DNA of 13,865 nt from CAZLLV01 sp964560325 (GTDB lineage: Bacteria > Acidobacteriota > Thermoanaerobaculia > Multivoradales > DATKCC01). Within the stretch, counting starts at the first letter, position 1, and the number at the start of each line of letters is the position of its first letter. The position numbers and the translations under genes are program-made. The notes below the pieces were generated by a model. It was not told the origin of the DNA. It was given only the letters and a program-made list of their open reading frames with translations, and searched no databases. Below are positions 1-8,384 of this stretch, piece after piece. The stretch lies in assembly GCA_964560325.1 (NCBI GenBank), contig CAZLLV010000052.1, forward strand, positions 1-13,865. Reading direction: 5' to 3'.

Positions 1-317
1 CCGGCGTCCGCACCGCCGGGAGGCGGGGGCTCGGCGTAGGTGTAGATCTCGAGCGTCGGTCCGTTCGCGCCGAGAGCTTCGTACCCCGGCAGCCGCAGGT
101 GGATCCCCTGGAGGTTAGCGCCGGGTAGGGCCGTCCCGGCCGCGAGCTCCGGTCCGGCGTAGTCGCGCTCCGGCGGCACCGGCTCGCAGCCGAAGACCCG
201 CTCGTAGAAGGCCGCCAGCTCCCGCCAGTCCCGGGCCACCAGGTTGACGTGGCCGAATCGGGCCGGCACGAGCGGACCGTCGGGCACTCGGCCGTTCGAT
301 CCGCCGGCGTCGCTCAT
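1..317 (-). CDS. VOC (glyoxalase/bleomycin-resistance fold) family protein, N-terminal part
   Basis: The gene runs off the left edge; about 105 residues of its N-terminus are present. It starts at the ATG at 317-315, which overlaps the stop of the upstream gene as ATGA. After a short hydrophilic leader comes the segment GHVNLVARDW, then LAAFYERVFGCEP. This is the usual first beta-alpha unit of the vicinal oxygen chelate fold, with His23 as the likely first metal ligand. A later LEIYTYAEP strand could supply the glutamate ligand. VOC proteins are usually cytoplasmic metal enzymes or binding proteins (glyoxalases, dioxygenases, drug-binding proteins), and the substrate cannot be told here. The overlap suggests translational coupling to the Spy-like gene and co-transcription with the second VOC gene further upstream. 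The family assignment is fairly firm; the function is open. Confidence 0.8.
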   Translation of the reverse strand, partial: MSDAGGSNGRVPDGPLVPARFGHVNLVARDWRELAAFYERVFGCEPVPPERDYAGPELAAGTALPGANLQGIHLRLPGYEALGANGPTLEIYTYAEPPPPGGADA

Positions 318-889
318 CGGTGGTGGCGGTGATCGTGGCCGGTGTGGCCGGCGTGCTCGCCGTCGCCGTAGCCTCGGAGCGCGGCGTAGCGAGCCACCTG
401 CTCGGCGGTGAGGACCGCTTTCGTCTCGAGATGGGCGTCCAGGTGGGCGAAGCGGAGGTCGGCCTGGAGCGCGGCCAGCGCCGTCAGGTCTTCCCGGAGC
501 GTCTCGGCCTCGACCTCGCCCGACGCGAACGCTCGATCGACCCGGCGCTCCAGCTCGACGACCTGCCGGCCGAGGTCGCGGGCGCGCGCCTGCATCCGGT
601 CGAACGACGCCCGGACCGCCACCGTCTGCTCCTCGCTCAGCGCCAGCTCGTCCGCCAGCTCGAGGACGTGCTTCGGTCCGGGATAGCCGTTCAGCTCGGC
701 GGCCAGGGCGTAGCCCATCCCCTGGCCGTCCAGGTACTGCTCCACCTCTTCCGGCGAGAGCGCCTTGATCTCCCGGACGGTGAGGCCGGTGTACGGAGAG
801 GGCGAGGCCTGCGCCTCCGCCAGGAGCGGCGGAGCGGCGACGGCGATCAGCAGGACGAACGCGCACACGAGCACGGAGACTCTCCTCAT
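314..889 (-). CDS. Spy/CpxP-like (LTXXQ-type) periplasmic protein with His-rich C-terminus
   Basis: This 191-residue protein has a clear signal peptide: basic MRR, a hydrophobic core at about residues 4-23, and a likely cleavage site near AQA at 26-28, so it should be periplasmic. The mature part is mostly helical and charged. It carries two LTXXQ-like motifs, LALSEEQ at 82-88 and VLTAEQ at 159-164, spaced as in the Spy/CpxP family of small periplasmic chaperones and metal-stress proteins. The last dozen residues hold six histidines (179-190), suggesting binding of a transition metal. The start at 889 lies 13 bases after the stop of the upstream VOC gene, with no strong ribosome site, so coupling is likely. 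The stop overlaps the next gene as ATGA. A periplasmic envelope-stress or metal-binding role is inferred; chaperone activity is not shown. Confidence 0.75.
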   Translation of the reverse strand: MRRVSVLVCAFVLLIAVAAPPLLAEAQASPSPYTGLTVREIKALSPEEVEQYLDGQGMGYALAAELNGYPGPKHVLELADELALSEEQTVAVRASFDRMQARARDLGRQVVELERRVDRAFASGEVEAETLREDLTALAALQADLRFAHLDAHLETKAVLTAEQVARYAALRGYGDGEHAGHTGHDHRHHR

Positions 890-902
890 CTCGATCGCGC
901 CC

Positions 903-1349
903 CTACCCGCCCATCTCCTTCATCCGCCGCTCCATCTCCTCGGGCGAGACGTCTTCGACGTGGGTGGCGATCCACCACTGGGTGCCCGAGGGATCCTGCA
1001 CGCCGCCGGAGCGGTCGCCGTAGAACTGGTCCGCCACCTCCCGGATCGACTCCGCTCCGGCGTCGAGAGCGCGGCGGTACGTCGCGTCGACGTCCTCGAC
1101 GTAGAGGTGGACCATGGCACGGGTCGCCGTGAACTCCTCGTTCGCCTGGCCGAGCATGACGTGCGAGTCGCCGATGACGAGATCGGCGTGCATCAGCCGG
1201 CCCTCGCCGTCGTAGTTGCGGTCGATCACCCGGGCATCGAACGCCTTCTCCATGAACTCGATCAGCGCGTCGCCGTCAGGGACGACGAGGTACGGCGTGA
1301 CGGTGTGATGGCCTTCGGGGATGTGATGGACGGGCGTTGAATCCGGCAT
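903..1349 (-). CDS. PhnB-like VOC family protein
   Basis: This 148-residue protein matches the PhnB-like branch of the VOC superfamily. It opens with the typical IPEGHHTVTPYLVV, then IEFMEKAFDAR, MHADLVIGDSHVMLG, and near the end YGDRSGGVQDPSG followed by QWWIATHVEDV and SPEEMERRM. These blocks occur in this order along the usual length of the family. Members are cytoplasmic dimers related to glyoxalases and 3-demethylubiquinone methyltransferase-like proteins; most have no known substrate. The ATG at 1349-1347 is chosen because GAGGAG sits about 8 bases upstream and because the family begins at the HTVTPYL region. A longer frame to 1403 exists but adds an unconserved, charged leader. It is the first gene of a likely three-gene unit with the Spy-like protein and another VOC gene. 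Confidence 0.85.
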   Translation of the reverse strand: MPDSTPVHHIPEGHHTVTPYLVVPDGDALIEFMEKAFDARVIDRNYDGEGRLMHADLVIGDSHVMLGQANEEFTATRAMVHLYVEDVDATYRRALDAGAESIREVADQFYGDRSGGVQDPSGTQWWIATHVEDVSPEEMERRMKEMGG

Positions 1350-1416
1350 GGCAGAATCTCCTCGGTCGCGTTGGTGGTCCGATCTCTCCTGCGCACGAAC
1401 CACACTCTAAGGCGTC

Positions 1417-1482
1417 CCGGGCCGGCCTCGTCGTGGCGCTCGATCCGACGAGGTATCGAGCGCCACCGGTTCGCCGGCCCGG
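1417..1482 (-). terminator. Large inverted repeat after rhlE, probable terminator or mRNA 3' hairpin
   Basis: Arms 1433-1444 and 1455-1466 are perfect 12-base complements around a 10-base loop. Outer arms 1417-1425 and 1474-1482 are perfect 9-base complements, separated from the inner stem by unpaired bases. The structure begins 14 bases after the helicase stop, on the side where its transcript ends. No run of U follows it on the minus strand, so this is not a classic intrinsic terminator. It may end or stabilise the helicase mRNA, or mark the 5' region of the next gene. Confidence 0.5.
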
Positions 1483-1495
1483 TGAGCCGGGGCCG

Positions 1496-2893
<1,398 letters not shown>

Positions 2894-3157
2894 CAGGGTG
2901 TATGTCTCTTCTCTGCGCTCACGCGGAACCGCCGAAGCGGAGCTCCGCCTGCGCTGGGGACCGGCCGAAAATGTAGGGGGAAACGGGAGACTTGCCGGGG
3001 AGGCTGCCGTCCGGGCGCCCCGGCCCCGGGAAGAGCCGGTCCGAAGATCGGTTCCGAGGGGGGCTGGCCCGCGAGATGTAGTGCTCGGCCGGCGGCCACA
3101 GTGGGTCCGGCTGCCCGAGTCAACGCATCATGTCACGGATCGATTCCCCGCGGGTGC

Positions 3158-3751
3158 TCAATCTCCGCTTCCCAGCGTTCGCCGTACCAGCGCCTCGAAC
3201 TCTTCGACCCGGCGCGGCTCCTCCAGCGCTTCCGCGAACTGGCGCACGAGGTCCCGTACGCGGTCGAGGTCGATCCGGTCCGCATGGAGCAGGAGAAGCC
3301 TCTCGACGTCCTCCTTGTCCCGCTCTCGCCACGCGACCGCCTTGTAGATCACGAGATCCTCCGGCTGCGGCACCGGAATCGTCGTTCCACCGAAGTCGAC
3401 CGGACTGGCCCGGTCGAGGGCCTCCTTCTCGAACGGCAGCCAGCCCAGGCTGATCTCGAGCGGCGTACCGCTGGGCTGGTGCTCGAGGAGGAGCACCTGG
3501 CGACGCCGCGCGAACTCTTCGGCGTCCGTGATCCGCGGCACGATCTCGTGCCGTTCGAGAACCCGAAAGAGCTCGTCGAGCGAGACGTCGGCGCCCCAAA
3601 TGGTGGCATCCACGTCGATGGTGAGACGCGGCACTCCGCGCGCGATGACGGCGATCCCACCGATGACCATGGCGGGAGCGTTCGTCGCAGCGAGAGCTCG
3701 GCTCAACGCGACGAGCGCCTGCAACAGACCACGGTCCGGTATCACCGTCAC
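3158..3751 (-). CDS. AbiEii-like nucleotidyltransferase family protein
   Basis: The 197-residue protein has the hallmarks of a minimal polymerase-beta-type nucleotidyltransferase of the AbiEii/DUF6036 kind. A VIGGIAVIARG segment (29-39, paired Gly 31-32) is followed by RLTIDVDATI (42-51), whose Asp46 and Asp48 would bind the metal. A later acidic strand, LEIS (98-101, Glu99), may give the third carboxylate. PQPEDLVIYKAVAWRERDKEDV (positions 129-149) is the usual family helix with Lys137 and paired acidic residues. Relatives include toxins of type IV toxin-antitoxin systems and housekeeping-like proteins that modify RNA or nucleotides; the sequence alone does not separate these. Its ATG overlaps the stop of an 85-residue gene as ATGA, so the two proteins are probably made together. 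No abiEi-type winged-helix antitoxin gene is present. Family assignment is good; toxin function is only a possibility. Confidence 0.8.
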   Translation of the reverse strand: MTVIPDRGLLQALVALSRALAATNAPAMVIGGIAVIARGVPRLTIDVDATIWGADVSLDELFRVLERHEIVPRITDAEEFARRRQVLLLEHQPSGTPLEISLGWLPFEKEALDRASPVDFGGTTIPVPQPEDLVIYKAVAWRERDKEDVERLLLLHADRIDLDRVRDLVRQFAEALEEPRRVEEFEALVRRTLGSGD

Positions 3752-4005
3752 GGAGCGCGCAGGGCCTCTCGAAGGCGGGACCAGCGCTCACGGGCTAGCG
3801 CGTCCTCGCGCTGCCGGACCGGGTCCGCCGGAATCGGCCAGCCGTGAAGCCGGCCGGCGAGGGCGACGAGGTCGAGTGCCGCGCCGATCGAGTCCCGGGC
3901 GAACGAGGCTTCCCGAACGTGCCGCCGCTCGCGATCCTCCGTTTCTCGTCGATCCTCTACCCAGCGGCGGAGGTCCGCGGCCGACGATCCCGGTAGGTTC
4001 ACCAT
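3748..4005 (-). CDS. Small charged protein of unknown function, partner of the nucleotidyltransferase
   Basis: I do not recognise this 85-residue protein. The first third (about 10-33) is a strongly charged helix full of Arg and Glu, including DLRRWVEDRRETEDRERRHV. The middle (38-56) is a hydrophobic helix ending GRLHGWPIP, and the C-terminus is again charged and helical. There is no signal peptide, membrane segment, cysteine or obvious DNA-binding motif. It starts 20 bases after the threonine synthase stop and its stop overlaps the nucleotidyltransferase start (ATGA). That arrangement, a small charged protein just ahead of a nucleotidyltransferase, recalls antitoxin-toxin or adaptor-enzyme pairs, but this is inference from position. 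No clear ribosome site precedes the ATG at 4005; a GTG directly after it is an alternative. Codon use and frame length look like real coding sequence. Confidence 0.65.
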   Translation of the reverse strand: MVNLPGSSAADLRRWVEDRRETEDRERRHVREASFARDSIGAALDLVALAGRLHGWPIPADPVRQREDALARERWSRLREALRAP

Positions 4006-4025
4006 GGAACCACTCTACACGCCTG

Positions 4026-5210
4026 TCACTTCGAGCGGTCCGGCCGCCAGTCATAGTTCGCCGGGTGGCCGGTCTGGAAGACGACGACCCGGTCGCCCTC
4101 GGTGAAGGCGCCTTCGGCGGCGAGGCGCTCGACCGCCGCGAAGCAGGCGGCGCCTTCGGGGCCGATCAGCAGACCCTCGTCGCGGGCGATCCGGCGCGCC
4201 GTCGGGGCGAGCTCGGCCTCCTCGACCGCCAGGGCGCGACCGTCGGTCTCGCGCAGGGCGCGCAGGATCAGAAAGTCGCCGACCGCCTTCGGCACCCGCA
4301 GACCGTAGGCTTCGGTCTTCGGGTTCTCCCACGGCTCGGCCGTTTCGGCCCCGGCCTCGAAGGCGCGGACGATCGGCGCGCAGCCGGCCATCTGGACCGA
4401 CACGAAACGCGGCCGGCGCTCCCCCACCAGGCCGAGGGCCTGCAGCTCGTCGAACGCCTTGCGCATGCCGACGATCCCGGTGCCGCCGCCGGTCGGGTAG
4501 ACGATCCACTCCGGCAGCTCCCAGCCCATCTGCTCGGCGAGCTCCAGTCCCATCGTCTTCTTCCCCTCGGCGCGGTACGGCTCCTTCAGGGTCGAGAGGT
4601 TCCAGTAGCCGCGATCGACGGCGGCGAGGCGGGCGGCGCTCTCGGTCAGGTCGCGGCCGCCGGTCAGGACCTCCGCGCCGTGCAGCCGGCAGCGCTCGGT
4701 GATCGTCGGCGGCGTGTCCTCCGGCACCGCGATGCGCGCCGGCAGACCGGCCGCGGCGGCGTAGGCGGCGAGCGCGAGGGCGGCGTTGCCGGCGCTCGGC
4801 AGCTCGACCCCGGGCGCGCCGAGCTCGCGTGCCCGGTTGACCGCCAGCGACAGCCCCCGCGCCTTGAACGAGCCGGTCGGGTTGCCGCTCTCGTCCTTGA
4901 CCCAGACGCGCGCACCGCCGGGGGCCGTGCGGCGCAGCGCCAGCAGCGGGGTCCCGCCTTCGCCCAGGTCGACGGCGCGCTCCGGGTCGGCGAGAGGGAG
5001 CAGCTCGCGGTAGCGCCAGAGGGTCCAGCGCCGGCCCGGCAGCTCCTGCGCCCAGGTCTTGCCGTTCTTCCCCTCCAGGTCGTACTCGACCAGCCAGGGC
5101 TTGCCGGCGGGCGAGAGGAAGGCGGGGCGGTCGAGCGGCGCGATCACCCCGGTCGCGGAGCAGACCAGCCGCCGCGCCCAGGAGCTCTCCGATCTCGTCG
5201 TCTGCGTCAC
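4026..5210 (-). CDS. thrC: Threonine synthase (PLP-dependent)
   Basis: This 394-residue enzyme of PLP fold type II converts O-phosphohomoserine to threonine in the cytoplasm. LGEGGTPLL (82-90) and NPTGSFKARG (110-119) place the PLP lysine at Lys116. PSAGNAALALAAYAA (138-152) is the substrate loop, and PTGGGTG (239-245) binds the cofactor phosphate. The C-terminal QTGHPANYDW is typical of the long threonine synthase group. Most relatives begin with a four-cysteine ribbon; here only Cys17 remains (RLVCSATG) and the other positions are Ser, Ala or Pro. The start is a GTG at 5210 with GGAGGA close upstream, overlapping the lhgO stop by 4 bases. No other threonine pathway gene is nearby. A related activity such as cysteate synthase cannot be wholly excluded. 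Confidence 0.88.
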   Translation of the reverse strand: MTQTTRSESSWARRLVCSATGVIAPLDRPAFLSPAGKPWLVEYDLEGKNGKTWAQELPGRRWTLWRYRELLPLADPERAVDLGEGGTPLLALRRTAPGGARVWVKDESGNPTGSFKARGLSLAVNRARELGAPGVELPSAGNAALALAAYAAAAGLPARIAVPEDTPPTITERCRLHGAEVLTGGRDLTESAARLAAVDRGYWNLSTLKEPYRAEGKKTMGLELAEQMGWELPEWIVYPTGGGTGIVGMRKAFDELQALGLVGERRPRFVSVQMAGCAPIVRAFEAGAETAEPWENPKTEAYGLRVPKAVGDFLILRALRETDGRALAVEEAELAPTARRIARDEGLLIGPEGAACFAAVERLAAEGAFTEGDRVVVFQTGHPANYDWRPDRSK

Positions 5211-6487
5211 GAGTCCTCCTCTTCGTCCCAGCCGTCGATCCTCCCCTCGACCCGGTCGGCGACGTGGCGTCCGATCGCGAGCGAGGCGGTGGCGGCCGGC
5301 GACGGCGCGTTGAGCACGTGGACCTGCCGCTCCCGGTGGACGATCCGGAAGTCGTCGACCAGGTTGCCCTGCCGGTCGACCGCCTGCGCCCGGATGCCGC
5401 TGTGGCCGCGCTCGACCCGCTCGCGCTCATCCACCCCCGGCACCAGCCGCCGCATCTCCCGCCGGAACAGCCGGTCGCTCCACGAACGGGCGAGCTCGGC
5501 CGCGCCGAAGCGCCAGTGGCACAGCGCCAGGCGCCAGAAGCCGGGGAAGGCGAGCGTGGCGACGAGGTCGCGCGGGTGACGGAGGCCGGAGACGGCGAGC
5601 GGGTCGGGGCGCCGGTAGCCGTGGCGGTGGAGGGCGAGCACGGCGTTCGGCCCCGCTTCCACGCGGCCGTCGATCGTCGGCGTCAGGTGGACACCGAGGA
5701 ACGGAAAGCGCGGGTCGGGCACCGGGTAGATCGGGAAGTCGATCGCCGGTCCGGCCTCCGAGCGCGCGGGCGCGGCCAGCTCCCGGTACTCGCCCCGGAA
5801 CGGCACGATCCGCAGGTTCTTCCAGCGGCCGGCGCCGTCGCGGCAGAGATTCGCCACCCGGTCGGACTGGAGCCCGGCGCAGTTGACCAGGAACCCGCCG
5901 GCGAGCTCCTCGCCGCCCGCGAGCCGCACCCGCACCCCGCCGGCCGCCCCGTTCGAGGCCGCGTCCGGCTCGATCGCCACCACGCGCGCGCCGGTGCGCA
6001 CCGTGCCGCCCGCCTCGCGCACCCGCCGCGCCAGCGCCGCCGCCACCTCCCGGTAGTCGACGATCCCGGTCTCGCGCACCCAGAGCCCCCCGACCCCCGC
6101 GACCGCCGGGTGGCGCGCCCGCATCTCGTCCTCGCCGAGCCGCTCCATCCCGTCGAGACCGTTCGCCCGCCCCCGGCGCTCGAGCTCGTCGAGCCGGTCG
6201 ACCTCGGTCCGGTTCCGGGCCACCACCAGCTTGCCGGTGCGCCGGTGCGCGATCTCTTCCTCCTGGCAGAAGCGGTACAGCGCGTCGCGCCCTTCGGTGC
6301 ACAGCCGCGCCTTGGCCGAGCCGGGGACGTAGTAGAGGCCGGAGTGGATGACGCCGCTGTTGTGGCCGGTCTGGTGGGCTGCGATCCGGTCCTCCGCCTC
6401 GAGCACGGTCACCGCGTGCCCCCGGCCGGCCAGCTCGCGCGCCGTCGCCAGGCCGACGATCCCCCCGCCGACGATCAGGATGGTCAT
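5207..6487 (-). CDS. lhgO: L-2-hydroxyglutarate oxidase, FAD-dependent
   Basis: The 426-residue protein belongs to the DAO/FAD oxidoreductase superfamily and resembles LhgO (YgaF). The N-terminal Rossmann motif is IVGGGIVGLATARELA (5-20), followed by the acidic end of beta-2, VLEAE (28-32). HQTGHNSGVIHSGLYY (38-53) is the LhgO signature around the flavin. Also typical are NCAGLQSDRVA, VPFRGEYREL, YPVPDP, FLGVHLTPTIDG, the SGIRAQAVD block and the final APSPAATASLAIG. The enzyme oxidises L-2-hydroxyglutarate to 2-oxoglutarate, passing electrons to oxygen or the quinone pool; it repairs a by-product of promiscuous dehydrogenases. Its start follows the glycosyltransferase stop by about 10 bases and its stop overlaps thrC, so the three are probably one transcript. 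The link to threonine synthesis is not obvious. Confidence 0.92.
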   Translation of the reverse strand: MTILIVGGGIVGLATARELAGRGHAVTVLEAEDRIAAHQTGHNSGVIHSGLYYVPGSAKARLCTEGRDALYRFCQEEEIAHRRTGKLVVARNRTEVDRLDELERRGRANGLDGMERLGEDEMRARHPAVAGVGGLWVRETGIVDYREVAAALARRVREAGGTVRTGARVVAIEPDAASNGAAGGVRVRLAGGEELAGGFLVNCAGLQSDRVANLCRDGAGRWKNLRIVPFRGEYRELAAPARSEAGPAIDFPIYPVPDPRFPFLGVHLTPTIDGRVEAGPNAVLALHRHGYRRPDPLAVSGLRHPRDLVATLAFPGFWRLALCHWRFGAAELARSWSDRLFRREMRRLVPGVDERERVERGHSGIRAQAVDRQGNLVDDFRIVHRERQVHVLNAPSPAATASLAIGRHVADRVEGRIDGWDEEEDS

Positions 6488-6497
6488 GCGGAAGGGC

Positions 6498-7505
6498 CTA
6501 CTCGACCCGTTCCTTGATCGAGTACGAGTCGCGCCGCCTGAAGCCCGTGTGCGCGATCATCTCGGCGAGGAGCCCCGTGGTCAGCACCTGGAGCCCCATC
6601 ACCATCAAGAGCACGCCGAGGAAGAGGAGCGGCCGGCGGGAGAGCGCCTCGCCGCCCAGCCAGGCGATCGCCAGGTAGAGGTTGACCGCGAAGCCGCCGC
6701 CCAGGAGCAGCAGGCCGAGGGCGCCGAACAGGTGGAGGGGCCGGGGCGTGTAGCGGGTCAGGAAGAGGACCGTCATCAGGTCGAGAAGCCCCTTGTAGTA
6801 GCGGTCCCAGCCGTACTTCGAGACGCCCGAGCGGCGCGGCATGTGGTGGACCGCGATCTCGCCCACCCGGAAGCCGCGGCGGGAGGCGAGGACCGGGATG
6901 TAGCGGTGGAGCTCGCCGTAGATCGACACCTGGTCGAGCACCTCGCGCCGGTACGCCTTGAAGCCGCAGTTGAAGTCGTGGAGGTCGACCCGCGCGAGCG
7001 TCCGCGTCACCCAGTTGAAGACTTTCGACGAGATCCGCTTGAGCGACGGGTCGCGCCGGCGCCGCTTCCACCCCGAGACGAGGTCGAAGCCGCCCTCCTC
7101 GATCGCCTCCAGGAAGCGGGGGATCTCCTCGGGGTCGTCCTGGAGGTCGCCGTCCATGGTGATGACGATCGCGCCCCGGCTGTGGTCGAGCCCGGCGGTG
7201 AGCGCTGCGGCCTTGCCGAAGTTCCGGCGCAGGCGCACCAGCTTGACCCGGGGGTCGGCCTCGTGCGCGGCCCGTACGCGCTCCGGCGTGCCGTCGTTCG
7301 AGCCGTCGTCGACGAAGACGATCTCGAAGCTGCGGCCGAGGCCGCCGATCACCGCGGCGACGCGCGCGGCCAGGTCCTCGACCGTGCCCGCCTCGTTCAG
7401 CACCGGCACCAGGACCGAGATCTCGGGCGCCGGGTCGACCGGATCGGCCAGATCGGCTTCGACACCCGCACCGGTTTCTGCTAGAAGAGAGGCTGGCTCG
7501 CTCAC
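6498..7505 (-). CDS. Family 2 glycosyltransferase, polyprenyl-phosphate sugar transferase type, with two C-terminal membrane segments
   Basis: From the GTG at 7505 the protein has 335 residues. A GT-A domain opens with ISVLVPVLNEAG (29-40), VDDGSNDG (65-72), NFGKAAALTAG and MDGDLQDDP (117-125, the metal-binding acidic motif), then FNCGFKAYRR. Two hydrophobic helices follow at about 258-283 and 293-317, as in ArnC/GtrB/DPM1-like enzymes. These move a sugar from a nucleotide donor to undecaprenyl phosphate on the cytoplasmic face. The open frame continues to an ATG at 7571, but that start lies inside the divergent cytidylyltransferase start and adds an unconserved leader. I prefer GTG 7505, though the longer form (357 residues) is possible. 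Its position opposite the nucleotide-sugar operon suggests a shared role in surface glycan assembly; the sugar is unknown. Confidence 0.9.
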   Translation of the reverse strand: MSEPASLLAETGAGVEADLADPVDPAPEISVLVPVLNEAGTVEDLAARVAAVIGGLGRSFEIVFVDDGSNDGTPERVRAAHEADPRVKLVRLRRNFGKAAALTAGLDHSRGAIVITMDGDLQDDPEEIPRFLEAIEEGGFDLVSGWKRRRRDPSLKRISSKVFNWVTRTLARVDLHDFNCGFKAYRREVLDQVSIYGELHRYIPVLASRRGFRVGEIAVHHMPRRSGVSKYGWDRYYKGLLDLMTVLFLTRYTPRPLHLFGALGLLLLGGGFAVNLYLAIAWLGGEALSRRPLLFLGVLLMVMGLQVLTTGLLAEMIAHTGFRRRDSYSIKERVE

Positions 7506-7507
7506 GG

Positions 7508-7524
7508 GGGCGATACTATCCCCC
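7508..7524. promoter_or_regulatory. Short dyad in the divergent gene interval
   Basis: GATA-C-TATC flanked by GGG and CCC forms an imperfect 17-base dyad with one mismatched pair, between the glycosyltransferase and the cytidylyltransferase. TACTAT on the plus strand and TAGTAT on the minus strand each match 4 of 6 positions of a -10 box, but no good -35 box was found at the right distance. The site is a candidate promoter or operator for the sugar operon. For the minus gene it would lie almost at the proposed start, giving a nearly leaderless transcript. Confidence 0.25.
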
Positions 7525-7569
7525 GACCGGCCCCCCTCCAACCCGAACGACCGGACGAGTGCCCCTCCC

Positions 7570-8379
7570 ATGACCGAACGACGTGTGCCGATCGAAGAGC
7601 TCCCCGTGGTGATCCTGTGCGGGGGTCAGGGGACCCGCCTGCGCGAGGAGACCGAGTACCGGCCGAAGCCGATGGTCGAGATCGGGCACCGCCCGATCCT
7701 CTGGCACATCATGAAGATCTACGGCGCCTACGGCGTGCGCCGGTTCATCCTCTGCCTCGGCTACAAGGGGTTCGTCATCAAGCAGTACTTCCTGCGCTAC
7801 CACGAGCACGAGCGCGACTTCACGGTGACGATGGACGGCAGCCGGCCGATCGAGTTCCACAACTCGGTGGGCAGCGAGCCGTGGCGGGTGACCTGCGCCG
7901 AGACCGGCGAGGAGACCGGCACCGGCGCCCGGCTGCGGCTCGTGCGCGACTACGTCGACACCCCGACCTTCTTCTTCACCTACGGCGACGCGGTGGGCGA
8001 CATCGACGTGCCGGCGCTCCTCGACCTCCACCACCGGGAGGGGCGGACCGCGACGGTGACCGGGGTGCACCCGACGTCGCGCTACGGCGAGATGAAGAAC
8101 CGGGGCGCCGAGGTGGTCGAGTTCAACGAGAAGCCGACGGTCGCCGAGGGGTCGGTCTCGGGCGGCTTCTTCGTCTTCCAGCGCGAGGTCTTCGACTACC
8201 TCTCCGACGACCCGGGCCTCTTCCTGGAGCTCGATCCGCTCCAGAGCCTGGCGCGCGACCGCGAGCTGTCGGTCCACCTGCACGAGGGCTTCTGGCACCC
8301 GATGGACACCTACCGCGACTACCTGCACCTGAACGAGGTCTGGAAGCGGGGCGGCGCGCCCTGGAAGATCTGGGAGTGA
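7570..8379 (+). CDS. rfbF: Glucose-1-phosphate cytidylyltransferase
   Basis: The 269-residue protein joins CTP and glucose 1-phosphate to give CDP-glucose, the first committed step to CDP-3,6-dideoxyhexoses and related sugars. VVILCGGQGTRLREETEY followed by RPKPM (13-35) is the nucleotide-binding signature specific to RfbF rather than RmlA. ILWHIMKIY, FILCLGYKG, TYGDAVGDID (137-146), VTGVHPTSRYGEM, NEKP, GGFFVF and FWHPMDTYRD all match in order, and the length is normal. The ATG at 7570 leaves about 12 residues ahead of the usual first strand and has no good ribosome site, so a slightly later GTG is possible. It heads a five-gene plus-strand operon. The next gene begins at its stop codon. The dehydratase that normally follows, RfbG, is not in the window. 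Confidence 0.95.
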   Translation: MTERRVPIEELPVVILCGGQGTRLREETEYRPKPMVEIGHRPILWHIMKIYGAYGVRRFILCLGYKGFVIKQYFLRYHEHERDFTVTMDGSRPIEFHNSVGSEPWRVTCAETGEETGTGARLRLVRDYVDTPTFFFTYGDAVGDIDVPALLDLHHREGRTATVTGVHPTSRYGEMKNRGAEVVEFNEKPTVAEGSVSGGFFVFQREVFDYLSDDPGLFLELDPLQSLARDRELSVHLHEGFWHPMDTYRDYLHLNEVWKRGGAPWKIWE

Positions 8380-8384
8380 CGGGC

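Noticed and set aside
2937..2948. Perfect 12-base palindrome GCGGAGCTCCGC upstream of rhlE
   Set aside because: It has no loop and no partner element, and short GC palindromes are common in such DNA.
3095..3123. TTGACT on the minus strand as a -35 box for rhlE
   Set aside because: The hexamer at 17 bases (TGTGGC) is a poor -10 box and neighbouring spacings are no better.
3158..4005. Calling the small gene and nucleotidyltransferase a proven toxin-antitoxin system
   Set aside because: The nucleotidyltransferase family includes non-toxins, the small protein has no antitoxin motif, and there are no mobile-element marks nearby; kept only as a hypothesis.
3528..5579. A long plus-strand open frame of 683 codons opposite thrC and its neighbours
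   Set aside because: It lies antisense to clearly recognisable genes, its product is Arg/Ala/Gly-rich with no known motif, and such frames are expected in very GC-rich DNA.
5264..6517. A plus-strand open frame of 417 codons opposite lhgO
   Set aside because: The opposite strand encodes a complete FAD oxidase with all motifs; this frame has no recognisable domain.
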